From Leptidea sinapis (lineage: Eukaryota; Arthropoda; Insecta; Lepidoptera; Pieridae), in contig NC_066310.1 in the NCBI RefSeq assembly GCF_905404315.1, forward strand, positions 1,922,001 through 1,986,000: 64,000 nt of DNA, given 5' to 3'. Shown piece by piece: positions 10,350-21,869 of the stretch. The position numbers and the translations under genes are program-made. Under the pieces are notes generated by a model. It was not told where the DNA came from, ran no database searches, and saw only the letters and a list, made by a program, of their open reading frames with translations. Position 1 is the stretch's first letter. The number at the start of each line of letters is the position of its first letter.

Positions 10350-13300
10350 CTGTAATTAACAAAAGTTTATTTGAGTAAATTTTTAAAGTTATTGGGTTTT
10401 AATTTTGCATTTTAAAAATAATCAAGTAAAAAAATATTGAGATGCCACATTTAGATTATAGTGCAGATTTGGTTTAGGATTACCTCCTGTTCGAGTATCG
10501 AACAAATAATTATTTTAATTATGTAATTTAGGTCGATAAGCTATTCGCCCGATCAGCAATCTTAACCGTGTTCACTCACAGCAGCGAGTGCTCTCATAAA
10601 TTATATCAGCTCATATATATACTTAATTTAGCAGTAATTTAATAAAGTCATAGTTAAAATGAGCAAAGTTATTCTCTATCTAGTAGCGACCTAATACAGT
10701 CCATTAAGTAATACGTAAACCGTACATATTCGAGCCGGATTTACCGATAAACTAATAAGTTCGTGCCGCGTGTGTAACGTGCGACGTGGAACCGGAAATC
10801 TACGTGTCGTCTCTTGCCTAGCCATAGCCTTCCATAAAATAGCGATTTAAGATCATATAGCAGCAGCAAAACCCAGCATTTTTTAAACCATAAGCTAACA
10901 GCAGCTTGGGTCATCTCCACGTGTCGCCACGTACATCGCATCAGGTGAACTACAGCCAGCCCGTCATCAGCTAAACCCCGTAAAGAATATCAAGCAGCAG
11001 CATTCAAGCAACAGTTGCTGGTACCACGCGTCAAGAAGCGCCGCGTCAGCCAGCAACAGCAGCAACTATCATGAGGCATCCGGGGACCAGGTAAGAATTT
11101 TCCATTTTTTTTAATTTTTAAATTTGATTTTTTATCTTAAAATGGAATTTTTATATACCACTCAACTTGAGACAAAGTTACTAAGTAATTTTCAAAAAGA
11201 TTGTGCAGAGCGTAAGAATATCGAGTATTGTAGACAGCGTTTAGATTTATTAGAATCATTATGGGTTGAATGTCAAAAAACCCATGAAAAGCTTTTACCG
11301 TATGAGTCAACAAATCATCAATATTTTATCAGGGAAGAATTCGAAAACATCCAAGAGATTTCTCTTCGAGCAAAAGAAGCAATTTATGATCGATTATCAA
11401 CAACTGGAACACATGAAACTAGCAACCCAAAATTCAAGCATACAATGTTTTTTACTTCATCATGCGGTACAGCAAGCAGCATCCAGCAAGACAAAACTAC
11501 GAGTAGTATTTAACGCATCAGCGAAAACTACTTCAGGCTATATTTTAAACGATCTTATGCACAAAGGACCCAACATGCAAAAGGATGCTTCTGATATCGA
11601 AAAAATGTATAGATATTAGTTAGGGGAGAAGATCAAAAGCTTCAAAAAATATGGTGGAGATCAAGCCCTGAGCAGCCTATAAATGCGTATCAATTAACTA
11701 CTTTAACTTACGGAACCAAAGCAGCACCTTTCTTAGCAATTAAGACTTTACATCAGCTAGCACGAGAGGAACAAAATAATTTCCAAAAAGCAGCAAAGAG
11801 CATTAAAGAAAAGTTTTTTATGGATGATCATATTTCTGGAGCACACACAATTTTTTTTTTTATGGAATAGGAGGACAAATGAGCGTACGGGTCACCTAAT
11901 GTTAAGTGATCACCGCCGCCCACACTCTCTTGCAACACCAGAGGAATCACAAGAGCGTGTAAGGAAGGTGTACGCGCTTTTTTTGAAGGTACCCGTGTCG
12001 TATCGTCCCGGAAACACCGCACAAGGAAGCTCATTCGGCAGCTTCGTAGTACGAGGAAGAAAGCTCCTTGAAAACCGCACTGTCGAGGACCGCCACATAT
12101 CCAGATGGTGGGGATGATATCGTAACTTGTGGCGTGTCGTGCGAAGGTGGAATTCGGCGGCAGGAATCAGGTTGAACAGCTCTTCGGAACACTCCCCGTG
12201 ATAAATGCGGTAGAAGACACACAATGAAGCGACGTCTCTACGCAACGCCAACAACAACAATTAGCGAGGGTCACCAAAAAATAACGGAAGTGAATCATGT
12301 ACTTTGTGGAGCAGGGTTCCGTTTGAGAAAATGGATAGCAAATGAAAAGAGCCTCATTGAAAATATAAGCAGGGCAGAACGAAACGAGCAAACAGCATTT
12401 ATGTTTAAAACAGAAAACGCTCCAAAAACCTTAGGCCTAAGATGGGACCCTATTAGTGACGTATTTTTATTTGACTATGATGACCAAATAAAAGAATACT
12501 CACCAAAGCTGTTAACGAAAAGAAAATTACTATCCGAAATGTCTAAGCTATTTGACCCATTAGTAACCATTATTGTCATAAGAAAAAAAAATCCTAACCT
12601 ATTTATGCGCTATTTACTACAAAAATTAAGATCTTATTTCAAAAGGTATTGTTACAAGCCTAGCTAGAATGGCGTGACCCATTCTCTGAAGATATAAAGA
12701 GTGAATGGATAAATTTAAAAAGGAGTTAAAAACCTTAAAAGATATTGAAATTCCCAGGTGGTATAAAAGTAATGAGAATAGCATAATGGAATTACATGCG
12801 TTCTGTGAGGCCTCTATAAAAGCCTATGCATGCATCATATGCTCGAGTGGTTAAAAATAGCACAATCTCGACTAATATAATAGCAGCAAAATCCCGATTA
12901 GTACCTAATAAAAAAGAAGGATCTCTACCTAGATTAGAATTATGTGCCATGGAATTATTAACAAAATTAATAAATAAAATAATAATTAGCATCAGCAGCA
13001 CAAAAATTGAAATTTATGGTTGGATTCTATGGTAGCTGATGGTTTGATTAATGGTAACCCCGACTGCTGGAAACCCTTCGTAGCAAACCTAGTGAAGAAA
13101 ATCACGATATAATACCACCTCAATCACGGCGCTATGTGAAAACTAAGGAAAATCTAGCTGACGCAGCAAGTCGAGGTCAAACAGCATTCCAGTTAAAAGG
13201 AAACTTATTGTGGTGGCAGGGTCTGGATTGGTTGTCGAGTACAGATTTTAAAAACTAACAGCAACAGCCTAATAATTATATGACAAATTTATAAATAAGG

Positions 13301-14158
13301 GTGCCGTATCTCACATTACAAGACATGAGAAAAGTTAAAACAGCAATAATTAAATATGTTCAATCGAAGGAGCTGATATAGAACAATTAAAAAAGGAAAA
13401 GAAATTAAGATCAAATAGTGTATTATTAAGCTTCAGCTTCATCTCCAAACAGCACATAATGCAAAACTTTCTATAATAGATATTTATTCTAATATATTCC
13501 TTTTGTTAAATATTTCACTCATCTTAAAATATTGCAAGCTGTCAAAATAGGTGTGTAATGAACAGATTGTATTGATAAGAATTGCCATTTAAATCATTTT
13601 TGGTTTTTTACTAATCTATTTGGTAGTGTGATCAGTGATCACCATACTGTAGAGCAATATTCCAACTATGGCAAATTAATACTACATACATTACAGATAG
13701 TTATGTTTGCTTAAATCAATTTAAATCATTGCAATTCAATGTGACAAATCCTAATGTTTTAGAGGCTTTGGCAATGGTGGCATGCAAGCAGGCAAAATTA
13801 ATATCAACCTGTTATTAAGGAGAGTAATAAATAATAATAAGGCAGTAATAAAGAGAGTATCTGTACATTTAAGGGGAAAAGGCATTCTTGTGCTAAATAT
13901 AAATTGATAGATTTAAAAACTTTACTGAATAAATTTCTACGAAATATTAAATAGATAGTTTAGCTTCCGGTAAACATTAATTTATTTACATATAATAGCC
14001 AAAAATTGTTAATAGTTAGTTACCTGTAACATATATTTACTGTCATCGCTCCACGAAACATCTCGCAAAAGAGCATCAGAATTACCGAAGGATTTAATCA
14101 GATCCCAGCTATTTATATCGTGCATTAATAAACGAGAACTAATAGATGACAAATACAT
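8931..14158 (-). CDS. NEDD1: NEDD1-like WD40 protein (gamma-tubulin complex targeting)
   Basis: Two coding exons, 14158-14024 (45 codons) and 10349-8931, joined in phase 0, give 517 residues. The ATG is at 14158; exon 1 ends ATGTTACAG before gtaact and exon 2 follows an attacag acceptor. Residues 1 to about 300 form degenerate WD40 repeats (WDTKNK, SGHVLVYDMRD, YDKIIHIYDIR). The middle is polar and low in order. The last 77 residues (IDELKDFISQKI...QIEKLKSN) form a predicted coiled coil. This layout matches NEDD1/Grip71, whose propeller and C-terminal coil recruit the gamma-tubulin ring complex to centrosomes and the spindle. The start could be preceded by a further 5' exon, but exon 1 begins well for the family. 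The intron holds a BEL/Pao element in the opposite orientation. Confidence 0.85.
10490..13260 (+). mobile_element. Decayed BEL/Pao LTR retrotransposon in the NEDD1 intron
   Basis: Plus-strand blocks in order: a gag start like DUF1759 (11142-11400: TQLETKLLSNFQKDC, FENIQEISLRAKEAIYDRL); reverse transcriptase (KLRVVFNASAKTTSG near 11495-11530, LTYGTKAAPF near 11705-11735, the catalytic box as FFMDDHISGA near 11815-11845); then LGLRWDP, LTKRKLLSEMSKLFDPL (12430-12560), RLELCAMELLTKL (12940-12970) and VKTKENLADAASRG (13137-13175) of the RNase H/integrase linker. Much of gag, the protease and the integrase are missing, and stops are frequent. A possible leader or LTR lies at about 10490-11090 (AATAAA at 10641), but no matching 3' LTR was found. 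It is interrupted by a LINE tail at 11850-12250. Confidence 0.8.
11850..12250 (-). repeat. Repeat family B, copy 2, nested in BEL/Pao
   Basis: A LINE 3' end in minus orientation (FYRIYHGECSEELFNLIPAA, then HKLRYHPHHLDMWRS, FSRSFLPRTTKL). It splits the Pao reverse transcriptase directly after its MDDHISGA box. ACACAATT-like sequence flanks both sides, and Pao coding resumes with ISEGHQK, so this insertion came after the Pao element. It is the longest copy of family B here. Confidence 0.8.
13261..14020. other. NEDD1 intron remainder, no gene seen
   Basis: AT-rich sequence between the last recognisable Pao block and the exon 1 donor. It may hold the rest of the Pao element, but no LTR pair or coding block could be made out. 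Confidence 0.4.
14024..14158 (-). CDS. NEDD1: NEDD1-like exon 1
   Basis: 135 bp from ATG (14158-14156) to the donor at 14023. It encodes the first propeller strands (HDINSWDLIKSFGNS, then DVSWSDDSKYMLQ). The phase 0 junction to exon 2 restores one continuous reading frame. Confidence 0.85.
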
Positions 14159-14465
14159 TTCAGCGGTTTATCTTAACTACGTAACGGAGCTAAATGTTTT
14201 GTTCACATTGAATATCACTAATTATTGTACACTGGCAAAAGCCAGCTATATAAATTAAAAATAAAAACCTAGTAATACAATTTAAAACAGAATAGAACTA
14301 ATATTTAGCTAATCCAGGCTTTTAGTATACGTTATGATTCAATTGAACAATATGAAGTTTAAAATTTAAATTGCTTGTGTAGGTATAGTTTAGATCAAAA
14401 TAAATATGTCAATAACAAGCGTCAAATAGTGTCAACTGTCAGACTCAAGCGCCTCCGACCAAAAA

Positions 14466-15417
14466 ATGCCGTGCGTTGCCAAATGTTTTCGAGGTTATCA
14501 CATGACGTATTGGCTCGGGTAACTTCTTTATAATGAATGACGTTCTATACATATGGACATATCATTCGCAGTCTGACAGCGGAACGGGAAAAGTGTGCTT
14601 AAAGACAATGTAAGCACACTTTTCTCCTTAGTCGTGTGTCAACTGTGTGCCAATGAACAAGCCTAAGTTTGCTGTAAAAAGTGCTTAAATAATACATAAA
14701 CGACTCAAAAAAAGGATGGTGTGACTTATCATCGGTAAGGTTATTTCAGACGACCTGTGACGACTGGGTAATCCTTTTTTTTATTTCAAAGCTGGTGCTT
14801 ACCGTGTGGTCCCTTGATTTAGTCCAGATCTGACAATGGCAACCATGAGAAAATCATAAAAGTTAATAAGTTAGTTAAATTATATTTGCTATATGTATGT
14901 GCGCAACAAATTTAGAAATAACTATATCGCGCAAACCGATTTCGATAATTCGTTTTTTTATTGGAAAGGATATAGTTCAAAGGTAGTTTGGTGATAGTTT
15001 GATTAGGTTCTCTCTTTAAATAACAATCATCGTTACAAGAATTAGATTTATTAATTAGATTGTATAAAAATACGCAATTATTTTTATACTTTTTAGTGCA
15101 TATTATATCTATTGTTTTGGAATAGTGTTTCTGAAGTCGGTTGTATTTTTGTTAAAAAAATTTTTAAAGCCCTAGTGAACAATGATTAGCAATATTGTAT
15201 TCTGTGTAGTGTGAATGGCAAACAAAAACGTGAATAATTACATAGTAAATAGCACTTACACGTTTTCACGGAAGTATCGTTACCTAATGATAAACGATAC
15301 TTATGTATTTTTATGTATATTTTTCAGCTTTCCCGTACACGAGATAGTGAAAGAGATTTGGCACCAGGTTACAAACCAAATAAGTCGAGTGAAATTTGCT
15401 CGAATTACTTCCTCGAG
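14466..15417 (+). pseudogene. Remnants of a THAP-domain (P-element-like) protein
   Basis: An exon-like segment after a ttttcag acceptor (15330-15417) gives FPVHEIVKEIWHQVTN in one frame and YKPNKSSEICSNYFLE in the next. Together these look like the second half of a THAP zinc finger (FP...W...P..S.ICS.HF) split by a frameshift. The segment ends at a possible donor (GAGgttgat). At 14466 a start MPCVAKCFRGY could be a first THAP exon but is weak. THAP fingers are the DNA-binding domain of P-element and THAP9-type transposases. The rest of such a protein was not found, so this is probably a dead element. Between the pieces, 14588-14624 forms a perfect 14-bp hairpin. Confidence 0.4.
14588..14624. 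repeat. Perfect 14-bp hairpin upstream of NEDD1
   Basis: GAAAAGTGTGCTTA (14588-14601), a 9-base loop and TAAGCACACTTTTC (14611-14624). The stem has no mismatch. It lies 430 bp upstream of the NEDD1 start codon. Its function is unknown. Confidence 0.6.
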
Positions 15418-15439
15418 GTTGATTTATATTATCTACACC

Positions 15440-18400
15440 ACTAAAAGATTAATGTAAAAGTAAACGCAGAAATGTATAGACATAGCAGTCGAAGTTTATT
15501 ACGGTGTCATTTATGGCATGTGCCATATTTCGGCTTTGATTTTGTATGAGGTGCATTGTCTATATGTATAGAAAGTCATTGTTTAAAAGATATAATTCTT
15601 CTGTAGGTGTTAACAGTGAACTCTTCTTAAACGGCTCGACCGACGTGAATGAATTTTTCTGTGTGTGTTCAAGTGGATTCGAGGATGGTTTAGATTCATA
15701 ATTGAATACCTCCTAAATGACTGGACCGATTTTAATGATTTTTTGGGTTCTCAATACAGACGACATACAATTCTCCTGAGTATGTTAGTGATCTATTAAC
15801 GTCTGGACTCTGGACCGATTTTTCAAATTTAACACGTGTGGACAGGACGTCTATCGGGTCCGCTACTACATTTAAACAAATTTCATCTAAAGTCACACAT
15901 TTGTAGCAATTTTCTTATCTATACCTACAAATTACATATCGATTATTACTTATTATTATGAATGTAATAATTATTTATTACTAAAACTTAATTAAAAGTT
16001 ATTAATTACTTCATGGACTATAGTTTACTCCAACTTGAGAGTTAGGATATTTTTTTTTTCTTATTTGGTTACCCATTCCTATGCCTGCTTGGCGCCTTAG
16101 CGGTTGTTGCTAGTCGTCCGTCAACCAGACGATTACTTATAATTAATTTGTCGTCCGATTATCGGATGAATAACATTAATTTAATCGAACGCTTAAATTT
16201 TTTCAACATCTCCCTTCTATGAATTTTTGTTTACTTATTTCATGATCATATTATATGCTAGTCCTTCAGTCGGAATGTGTTTTTTTAATTGTATGATTCC
16301 TTTTTTATATATTCAAAAACTAATCATATTACATTTGGCTGACTTTCTTATTTTCTACTGCTACTTCTACACATTAAATATGTGTTGAATATTGTGGCGA
16401 ATATACCTAAATATACATGTGGAAGCTTGTAATTGGCATTTAGAATTATGTTTACTTTTCGGTTTTGTAAATGTTGCTGTAAGCTCCCCAAATAAAATTA
16501 AATAAAAATCTTTTAAATTAAAAATTTCATTCTCTGATATCTTTTTTCTTCCTACTGTGCATTCATTTTATTTATTTATAACCCTGCATTTTTCTTGAAT
16601 TGGAATTGGGCATTTTCAGAGATGGTCAGCCTGTCCCTATGCAGTTCGTACCATATAATTAGTACCTAAACTAGCGTAATAGACAAAATCTCACCTCATT
16701 ACGGCGAGGCTAAATTTAAAATGTTCATGTGTGCTAGTTTTACTGATTTGTTAGTGAGTTAGTGAAGTGTGTAGTATTTTCATGTCATATTCACGTATAC
16801 AATATTTTATTTACTAACACATTTTTTTTAATTAATATAACCTTTAGAAAGTAGAGTGTTTACTGCGTGTATGAAGTGAAACATTTATTATTTTAGTGCA
16901 TATGTTTTATGAAATTAAACATCACGAAAGTAGTGTTGAAGAATCAGTATTTACCTGTGAAATGTTTCTTTAGTTGGATTGTAGCTTTATGTAACAACAC
17001 AATCGAATACAGAACGCGACACCGTTATAATTCTTAATTAATATTCACTAAAATACAGATCATTAACGATAAAAACACTAAAATTAAAAAGAGGTCAAAT
17101 TTGACAGGAGACTAAATTGTTTCATGGGCTTCATCTATTCCGTATTATGTAAGGATAGTTATCTCACTTTCACAGAAGGTTCGTCTATTACGGAAGCATA
17201 CTAAATTTATGATTCGTACATAAAAATGTGGCAACGACGGTAAATAAACTCGTCATAAGTTTTATAACTTGTAAATGGGGGAGAAAGAAAGGGAAAAGGG
17301 GAGAAAACGCCTACAATTAGGTTCTGTAGAGCTATTCCACTAAATAAATACCACGCCTGTCGCTATTCTACTAAGCAGGCCTCTTGCAGTTATTTTGCAG
17401 GAACGCTGCGGGGCAGGAATAGCACGTCTCATTTAACGGTTTTATTCCACGCACTTTTTTCCACGGATTTTTTCTTACGGTTTTACTATCACATTTTCTT
17501 CAGTTCGGTCGCGCAGCAAAATCCCTATCCCCTCCAAGCCTACCGTAAGGAACTTCGTTCCAAAAAAATCTATACTTGACTTATAAAGTAAGATAAGTTA
17601 TGATATAAGCTATAAGATTTTCAACAATAATGGCGGGTTATAATTTAGGAAGAAAAAAGAAATCGCTAAATGAAATGTTTAATTTAAAATATCAATTTTC
17701 ACATAAATTTTTGAGTAATAATTTCATATCGTAATTGGCGACGAAGTGCAATCCGGCTAAGTTTGAAAGCGAATAGTAGTGCTTAATACGTAGTCGATTT
17801 CGGCTATCTCCGTTTTTTACAAGTTTATAGCTGTCATTTGTAAATCTATCAAAAGGTTTCATATAATCGAGTGAATTTACTTTTATCTTAGAGAGTTTCG
17901 ATATGCTGACAAATGTGTGACCTGTAAATCCTCAAAGAAACGGCTGACTAGTGACAGCCGTCTCTTTTTCTTTTTGTACACTGTCAGGGCTCCATGGTAG
18001 AGTACCTACAATACTATACTATAGTAATGTACCTACCGTTACTCGTAGATAGAAGGTCTTCTATCTACGTAAATACTAGAAAGATTATTTATTTTGACGT
18101 TTGAGTTTTGACGTGGATATTTTAAATCGTATTGCATTACCACTTACAATTTTAATTATTTATCGACTATCAAGTTAAAGTAAAACAATACTAAAGAATA
18201 TATTTGCTCAATATACAGTACATAAACTAATTTGAATATTCTTTCAACTTTGCTTCACAATCAGCTAAGTAGGTAGGTAATATATTTTTTATTCATTACA
18301 ATAAATAAACTGAATTAACATTGTAACGAAATGACGATAAATTATTTTTATCGTACATCAATAAGTATTGCAACCTACGAGCACTTTAAAATGCTTATAG

Positions 18401-18500
18401 ATTGCAACAGTCAAGTTCAACATGTGAACATGCTTAACTAGTTAAATGTGTATTTTAATACATAATTTTGCGGATTTAAACTACGGCTTCGTATGTAATA
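15440..18500. other. Intergenic between NEDD1 and OST4, repeat scraps
   Basis: No host exon was recognised; a 5'UTR exon of OST4 should lie here but cannot be placed. 15600-15800 is a diverged copy of the repeat with GAATCGGTCCAGCCGT-type blocks seen at 23930-24190. At 18044-18069, CGTAGATAGAAG and CTTCTATCTACG form a perfect 12-bp palindrome with a 2-base loop. 16660-17215 has weak inverted similarity at its ends (GTAATAGAC and GTCTATTAC), too little to call an element. Confidence 0.4.
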
Positions 18501-18568
18501 AAGACCTGAGGCAAAGTAATATACCAATTAGTAAATAATAATTTTTAATTTTAGGTACCTACTTCAAA

Positions 18569-18673
18569 ATGATTACAGACATACAATTGGCCGTGTTCTC
18601 AAATGTACTAGGTGTTTCAATATTCCTATTGGTTATACTATATCACTACATAAATGCCAATAGTTCGAAATAA
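18569..18673 (+). CDS. OST4: Oligosaccharyltransferase subunit OST4
   Basis: A 34-codon gene starting MITDIQLAVFSNVLGVSIFL and ending in YHYINANSSK. Ost4 is a single-span ER membrane protein that stabilises the oligosaccharyltransferase complex (with the STT3 subunit) in N-glycosylation. Animal Ost4 proteins are 35-40 residues, begin MITDxQLA and have a central hydrophobic span (about residues 6-26), all seen here. The coding sequence lies in one exon. An acceptor (ttttaattttag, ending 18554) lies 14 bases before the ATG and a donor (gtatgt at 18676) lies 2 bases after the stop. Both UTRs are therefore split by introns. It is too short for most gene finders. Confidence 0.92.
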   Translation: MITDIQLAVFSNVLGVSIFLLVILYHYINANSSK

Positions 18674-18842
18674 AGGTATGTTTTTTTATTTGTATAATAT
18701 AATAAATAATATCTATAAATAAATTTAGATGAGTGGGTTGGTGTTTTGTTATATTTCAATGGTAGTAATGTAAGAAAAGAACTTCTGTATCAAAAAAAAA
18801 ATTAATGTTTATCATTAAATATAATACAATAATTCAATATTA

Positions 18843-18990
18843 TTTTACACAAATTATCTTGCCCCAAATTAGGTGAAGCCTGTGTTATGGGTTGCAAGAC
18901 AAAAATATATTATATACAATATACTTACTTAAACATACATAAATTCATATGTTTTAAGTGGTGATCACTTAACATCAAGTGACCCATTGT
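18843..18990 (-). repeat. Body of SINE family C plus a scrap of family B
   Basis: 18843-18955 matches the body of tRNA-derived SINE family C (ACACAAATTATCTTGCCCCA) without its tRNA head. 18958-18990 (GTGATCACTTAACATCAAGT) matches the 3' end of family B in reverse. Confidence 0.6.
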
Positions 18991-19099
18991 TTACCATAAA
19001 AATTTGGTTTATTTTCATTACAGTACTTTTAATAAAAAGCCATATTACCAACTGAACATTCCTGAGACTCCACCATTTCATTTTACTGATTAGTAATAC

Positions 19100-20525
19100 A
19101 TATAAAATCATCTCTAGAGGCCGCATTAGACTCTGTAGTGGATATTTTCTATAATATATTAATATCTGAGGAGATACCAAAGCAATGGAAAACAACTACA
19201 ATTACCCTACTACATAAAAAAGGAGACAAGGAGCAGATGAACAACTACAGACCTATAAGCCTTATGCCTAACTTATATAAAATATTTTCAAAAATAATCT
19301 TAGCACGCATGACCAGAATACTTGAAGAAAACCAGCCTATTGAGCAAACGGAATTCCAAAGCAACTATTCAACTGTGGACCATATACATACACTAAAGCG
19401 GATTATTGAGAAGTATAATGAATTTAGAAAGATATATTATGCAGCATTTATTTACTTTAATAAAGCGTTTGATTCCTTAAAACACCACAGCATCTGGGAA
19501 GCACTAAAAACCCAAGGTAACAAAAATATATTAATATAATACAGCAAATATACAAAAACAGCAAGGCAAGAATAAAATTGGAATCCATTGGTGAAGAATT
19601 TGAGATACAGAAAGGAGTTAGGCAGGGGGACCCTTTGTCACCAAAGCTATTTACAGCAGTATTAGAGCAGATCTTCAGAATTCTTAACTGGGAAAGAAAA
19701 GGTCTTATCATACATGGAGAATATCTACATCATTTAAGATTTGCAGATGACATAGTACTATTGAGTGAGAATCCCACAGAGATACACGAAATTATCAATC
19801 AATTAGATGAGGAAAGCACAAAAGTTGGGTTGACAATGAATACATCTAAAACAAAAGTCATGACAAATGGACCAAAGACAAAAATTGAATTAAGAGGTAC
19901 AAGCATAGAGTATGTGGATGAATATGAATATCTAGGCCAGACAATATCCCCAACAGACCAAATGAATAAAGAGATCAATAAAAGGATTGGTAACTCTTGG
20001 AAACACTACTGGTCATTGAAGGAGATCATGAAAAGTAAGGAGATACCAGTACAAGAAAAAGGCAAGATTTTAAACACCTGCATAACACCATGTATGTCCT
20101 ATGGATGCCAAACCTGGGCCCTTACAAGTGAAAATATGAGAAAACTGGAAGTATGCCAAAACACCATGCAGAGGAGCCTATTGGACATAAAATTAAAGGA
20201 CAGAGAAAGACTAACAGACATAAGAGAAAAAACAAAGGTGATCCCCATAACAAAAACTGTGAAAAAACTTAAGTGGAAATGGACGGGTCATATGATCAGA
20301 TGCCCAAATAAGTGGTCACAGAAACTCACCCATTGGTACCCGATAGATGCTAAAAGAAAGAGTGGCAAACAGATACTAAGGTGGGAAGATGACATAAAGA
20401 AGGTTGCTGGACCAGTTTGGAGTAGAGAAGCGCGGGAGAGAGAGCACTGGAAGGTCCCAGAGGAGGCCTATGTCAGTGGACAAGCTAGACACATTGTTAA
20501 AAAATAGAGGAAATAAAAAAAATAA
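19100..20525 (+). mobile_element. RTE-type LINE, reverse transcriptase and C-terminal end
   Basis: Two overlapping-phase frames, 19138-19539 and 19578-20507, together cover the RT domain from QWKTTTITLLHKKGDKEQMN and YRPISLMPNLYKIFSKII through FNKAFDSLKHHSIWEAL, GVRQGDPLSPKLF, the catalytic RFADDIVLL and SKTKVM to the C-terminal QILRWEDDIKKVAG. The late RWEDDI motif and this spacing are typical of RTE/BovB-clade LINEs. The conserved A box is altered (YFNKAFDS for DFxKAFDS), and a frameshift near 19540 breaks the frame. The apurinic-type endonuclease is missing, so the copy is 5'-truncated. It ends with an A-rich tail at 20508-20526 and lies inside the OST4 3'UTR intron in sense orientation. 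Confidence 0.85.
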
Positions 20526-20695
20526 ACATGTTACTACATAACTATTGTGTTAGAATGTGGGCCGGCTTGAACTATTGCCTTGCTCTATGACACCCAGCTT
20601 CCCCGAAAACACATGTTACTACATAACTATTGTGTTAGAATGTGGGCCGGCTTGAACTATTGCCTTGCTCTATGACACCCAGCTTCCCCGAAAAC
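20526..20695. repeat. Perfect 85-bp tandem duplication
   Basis: 20526-20610 and 20611-20695 are identical at all 85 positions (start ACATGTTACTACATAACTAT, end CCCCGAAAAC). The pair begins directly at the A-rich tail of the RTE LINE. Identity over the whole unit means either a very recent duplication or an assembly artefact. Confidence 0.9.
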
Positions 20696-21085
20696 AATCT
20701 GGCTTTGCCTTCCAAATGACCTGGGAATAGGCAATCACTTGAAATTTGAGACCTAGTATTCCGATACTAGGCGAGGCTTTAAGGGAACTGTTGTTGAAGA
20801 GTGGTGAAACGACAAATGGTTTTTTTTTGTGCTAAACTTCAAAGCACAAACTTCAGTCTGCTTGGGTTTAAATGAATGATAAGGCTGCTTTGCAGTGAAA
20901 TAGATTGCTCTTTAATCAATTATATTACTTCTTATTGTTAATCATAATATTGAGTGACTGTTATACATAAACACATATATATAATATTTAACAAAAAATT
21001 TTTGCTTAATATTTTTTGTGGCTTCTCAGCTGAGTCACAATAGTTATCTCAATGAGTATTTATAAGTCTTTCTTTTTCTTTTTTC
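20696..21085. other. OST4 intron remainder
   Basis: No coding signal. CCTAGTAT (20752-20759) and ATACTAGG (20764-20771) form a small hairpin. A poly(T) run lies near 20821. Confidence 0.4.
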
Positions 21086-21087
21086 AG

Positions 21088-21200
21088 GTATTACCAGCAA
21101 CATGTATTCATCATTCACATTTTAATACTTACATGTTTGTATTTCATAACATAATTAAATAATAATATTATGTAAATAAAACTTTCTAAAAAAACATAGT
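21088..21200 (+). other. OST4: OST4 3'UTR exon with poly(A) signal
   Basis: A strong acceptor (TCTTTTTCTTTTTTCAG, ending 21087) matches the donor after the OST4 stop codon. AATAAA at 21175-21180 is followed by an A-rich stretch, giving a likely 3' end near 21195. The intron between (18676-21087) is filled largely by an RTE-type LINE. No other gene in reach needs this acceptor, but RNA evidence is lacking. Confidence 0.6.
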
Positions 21201-21319
21201 TTTATTTGAGTACCTATATTACATTTTAATTATTTATTCTAATTATAAGACACCATTTAAACCTGTTGTTTGAATTAAATAAATTAGAAGTACCTCAAGA
21301 GTTATTGGGTGCAAGTAGT

Positions 21320-21790
21320 AGCATCAAACTACACTGACGGACTCATAAACTGCATCAAAACCGGCATTAACGTCAAAATATTAGATCTCGAATTTTCCGG
21401 CGAAACCACAGAAATTATATAAATTTGGAAAAGAATAAGTATAATTTTTATTTAGGTACTTACCTATAGCAAAAGGTTTTTAAGATACTTAGGTCCTTAT
21501 TTGTTAATTTTGAGTAAAAGTTCACTTTTTACATCAACAATAAGTCTGTTGTTCGTTGTTAAAATAATTTCACAGCAGAATTGTCAAAAGGTGCGGCAAA
21601 AAATTACCTCAGAGAGGTTGGTACAAAAAAAAGCTAGGGCTAAAAGGAATCCTAATATAAACTATCCTTTCTCTCAAGTTGGACTAAACTACACTCAGTG
21701 TAGAAATTTTCATTGAAACCGGTCCAGCAGTTTAGGAATTCATAGTGGACAAACACGTGACACAGATTTGCGATCTTTTTGCATCATATT
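21320..21790 (+). repeat. RTE/SINE-like repeat family F fragment
   Basis: Blocks such as ACAGCAGAATTGTCAAAAGGTG and ACCGGTCCAGCAGTTTAGGA match, with divergence, the family seen better at 23465-23810, 29815-30172 and 45233-45495 (CTAGCTGACCCGGCAAACG start, CAAATCGGTCCAGCCGTTCT block, TTTTTATATATA end). It is non-coding. It is probably a LINE 3' end or a SINE using one. Confidence 0.5.
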
Positions 21791-21869
21791 TTTCTTCAAT
21801 TTATCACACCCATCCTAGATCATTCTCATTCATACATGAGTGTACATATCAAGTCTTAAAAATGATTTG

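Noticed and set aside
16660..17215. Inverted-repeat transposon
   Set aside because: Only about 10 bases match convincingly at the ends.
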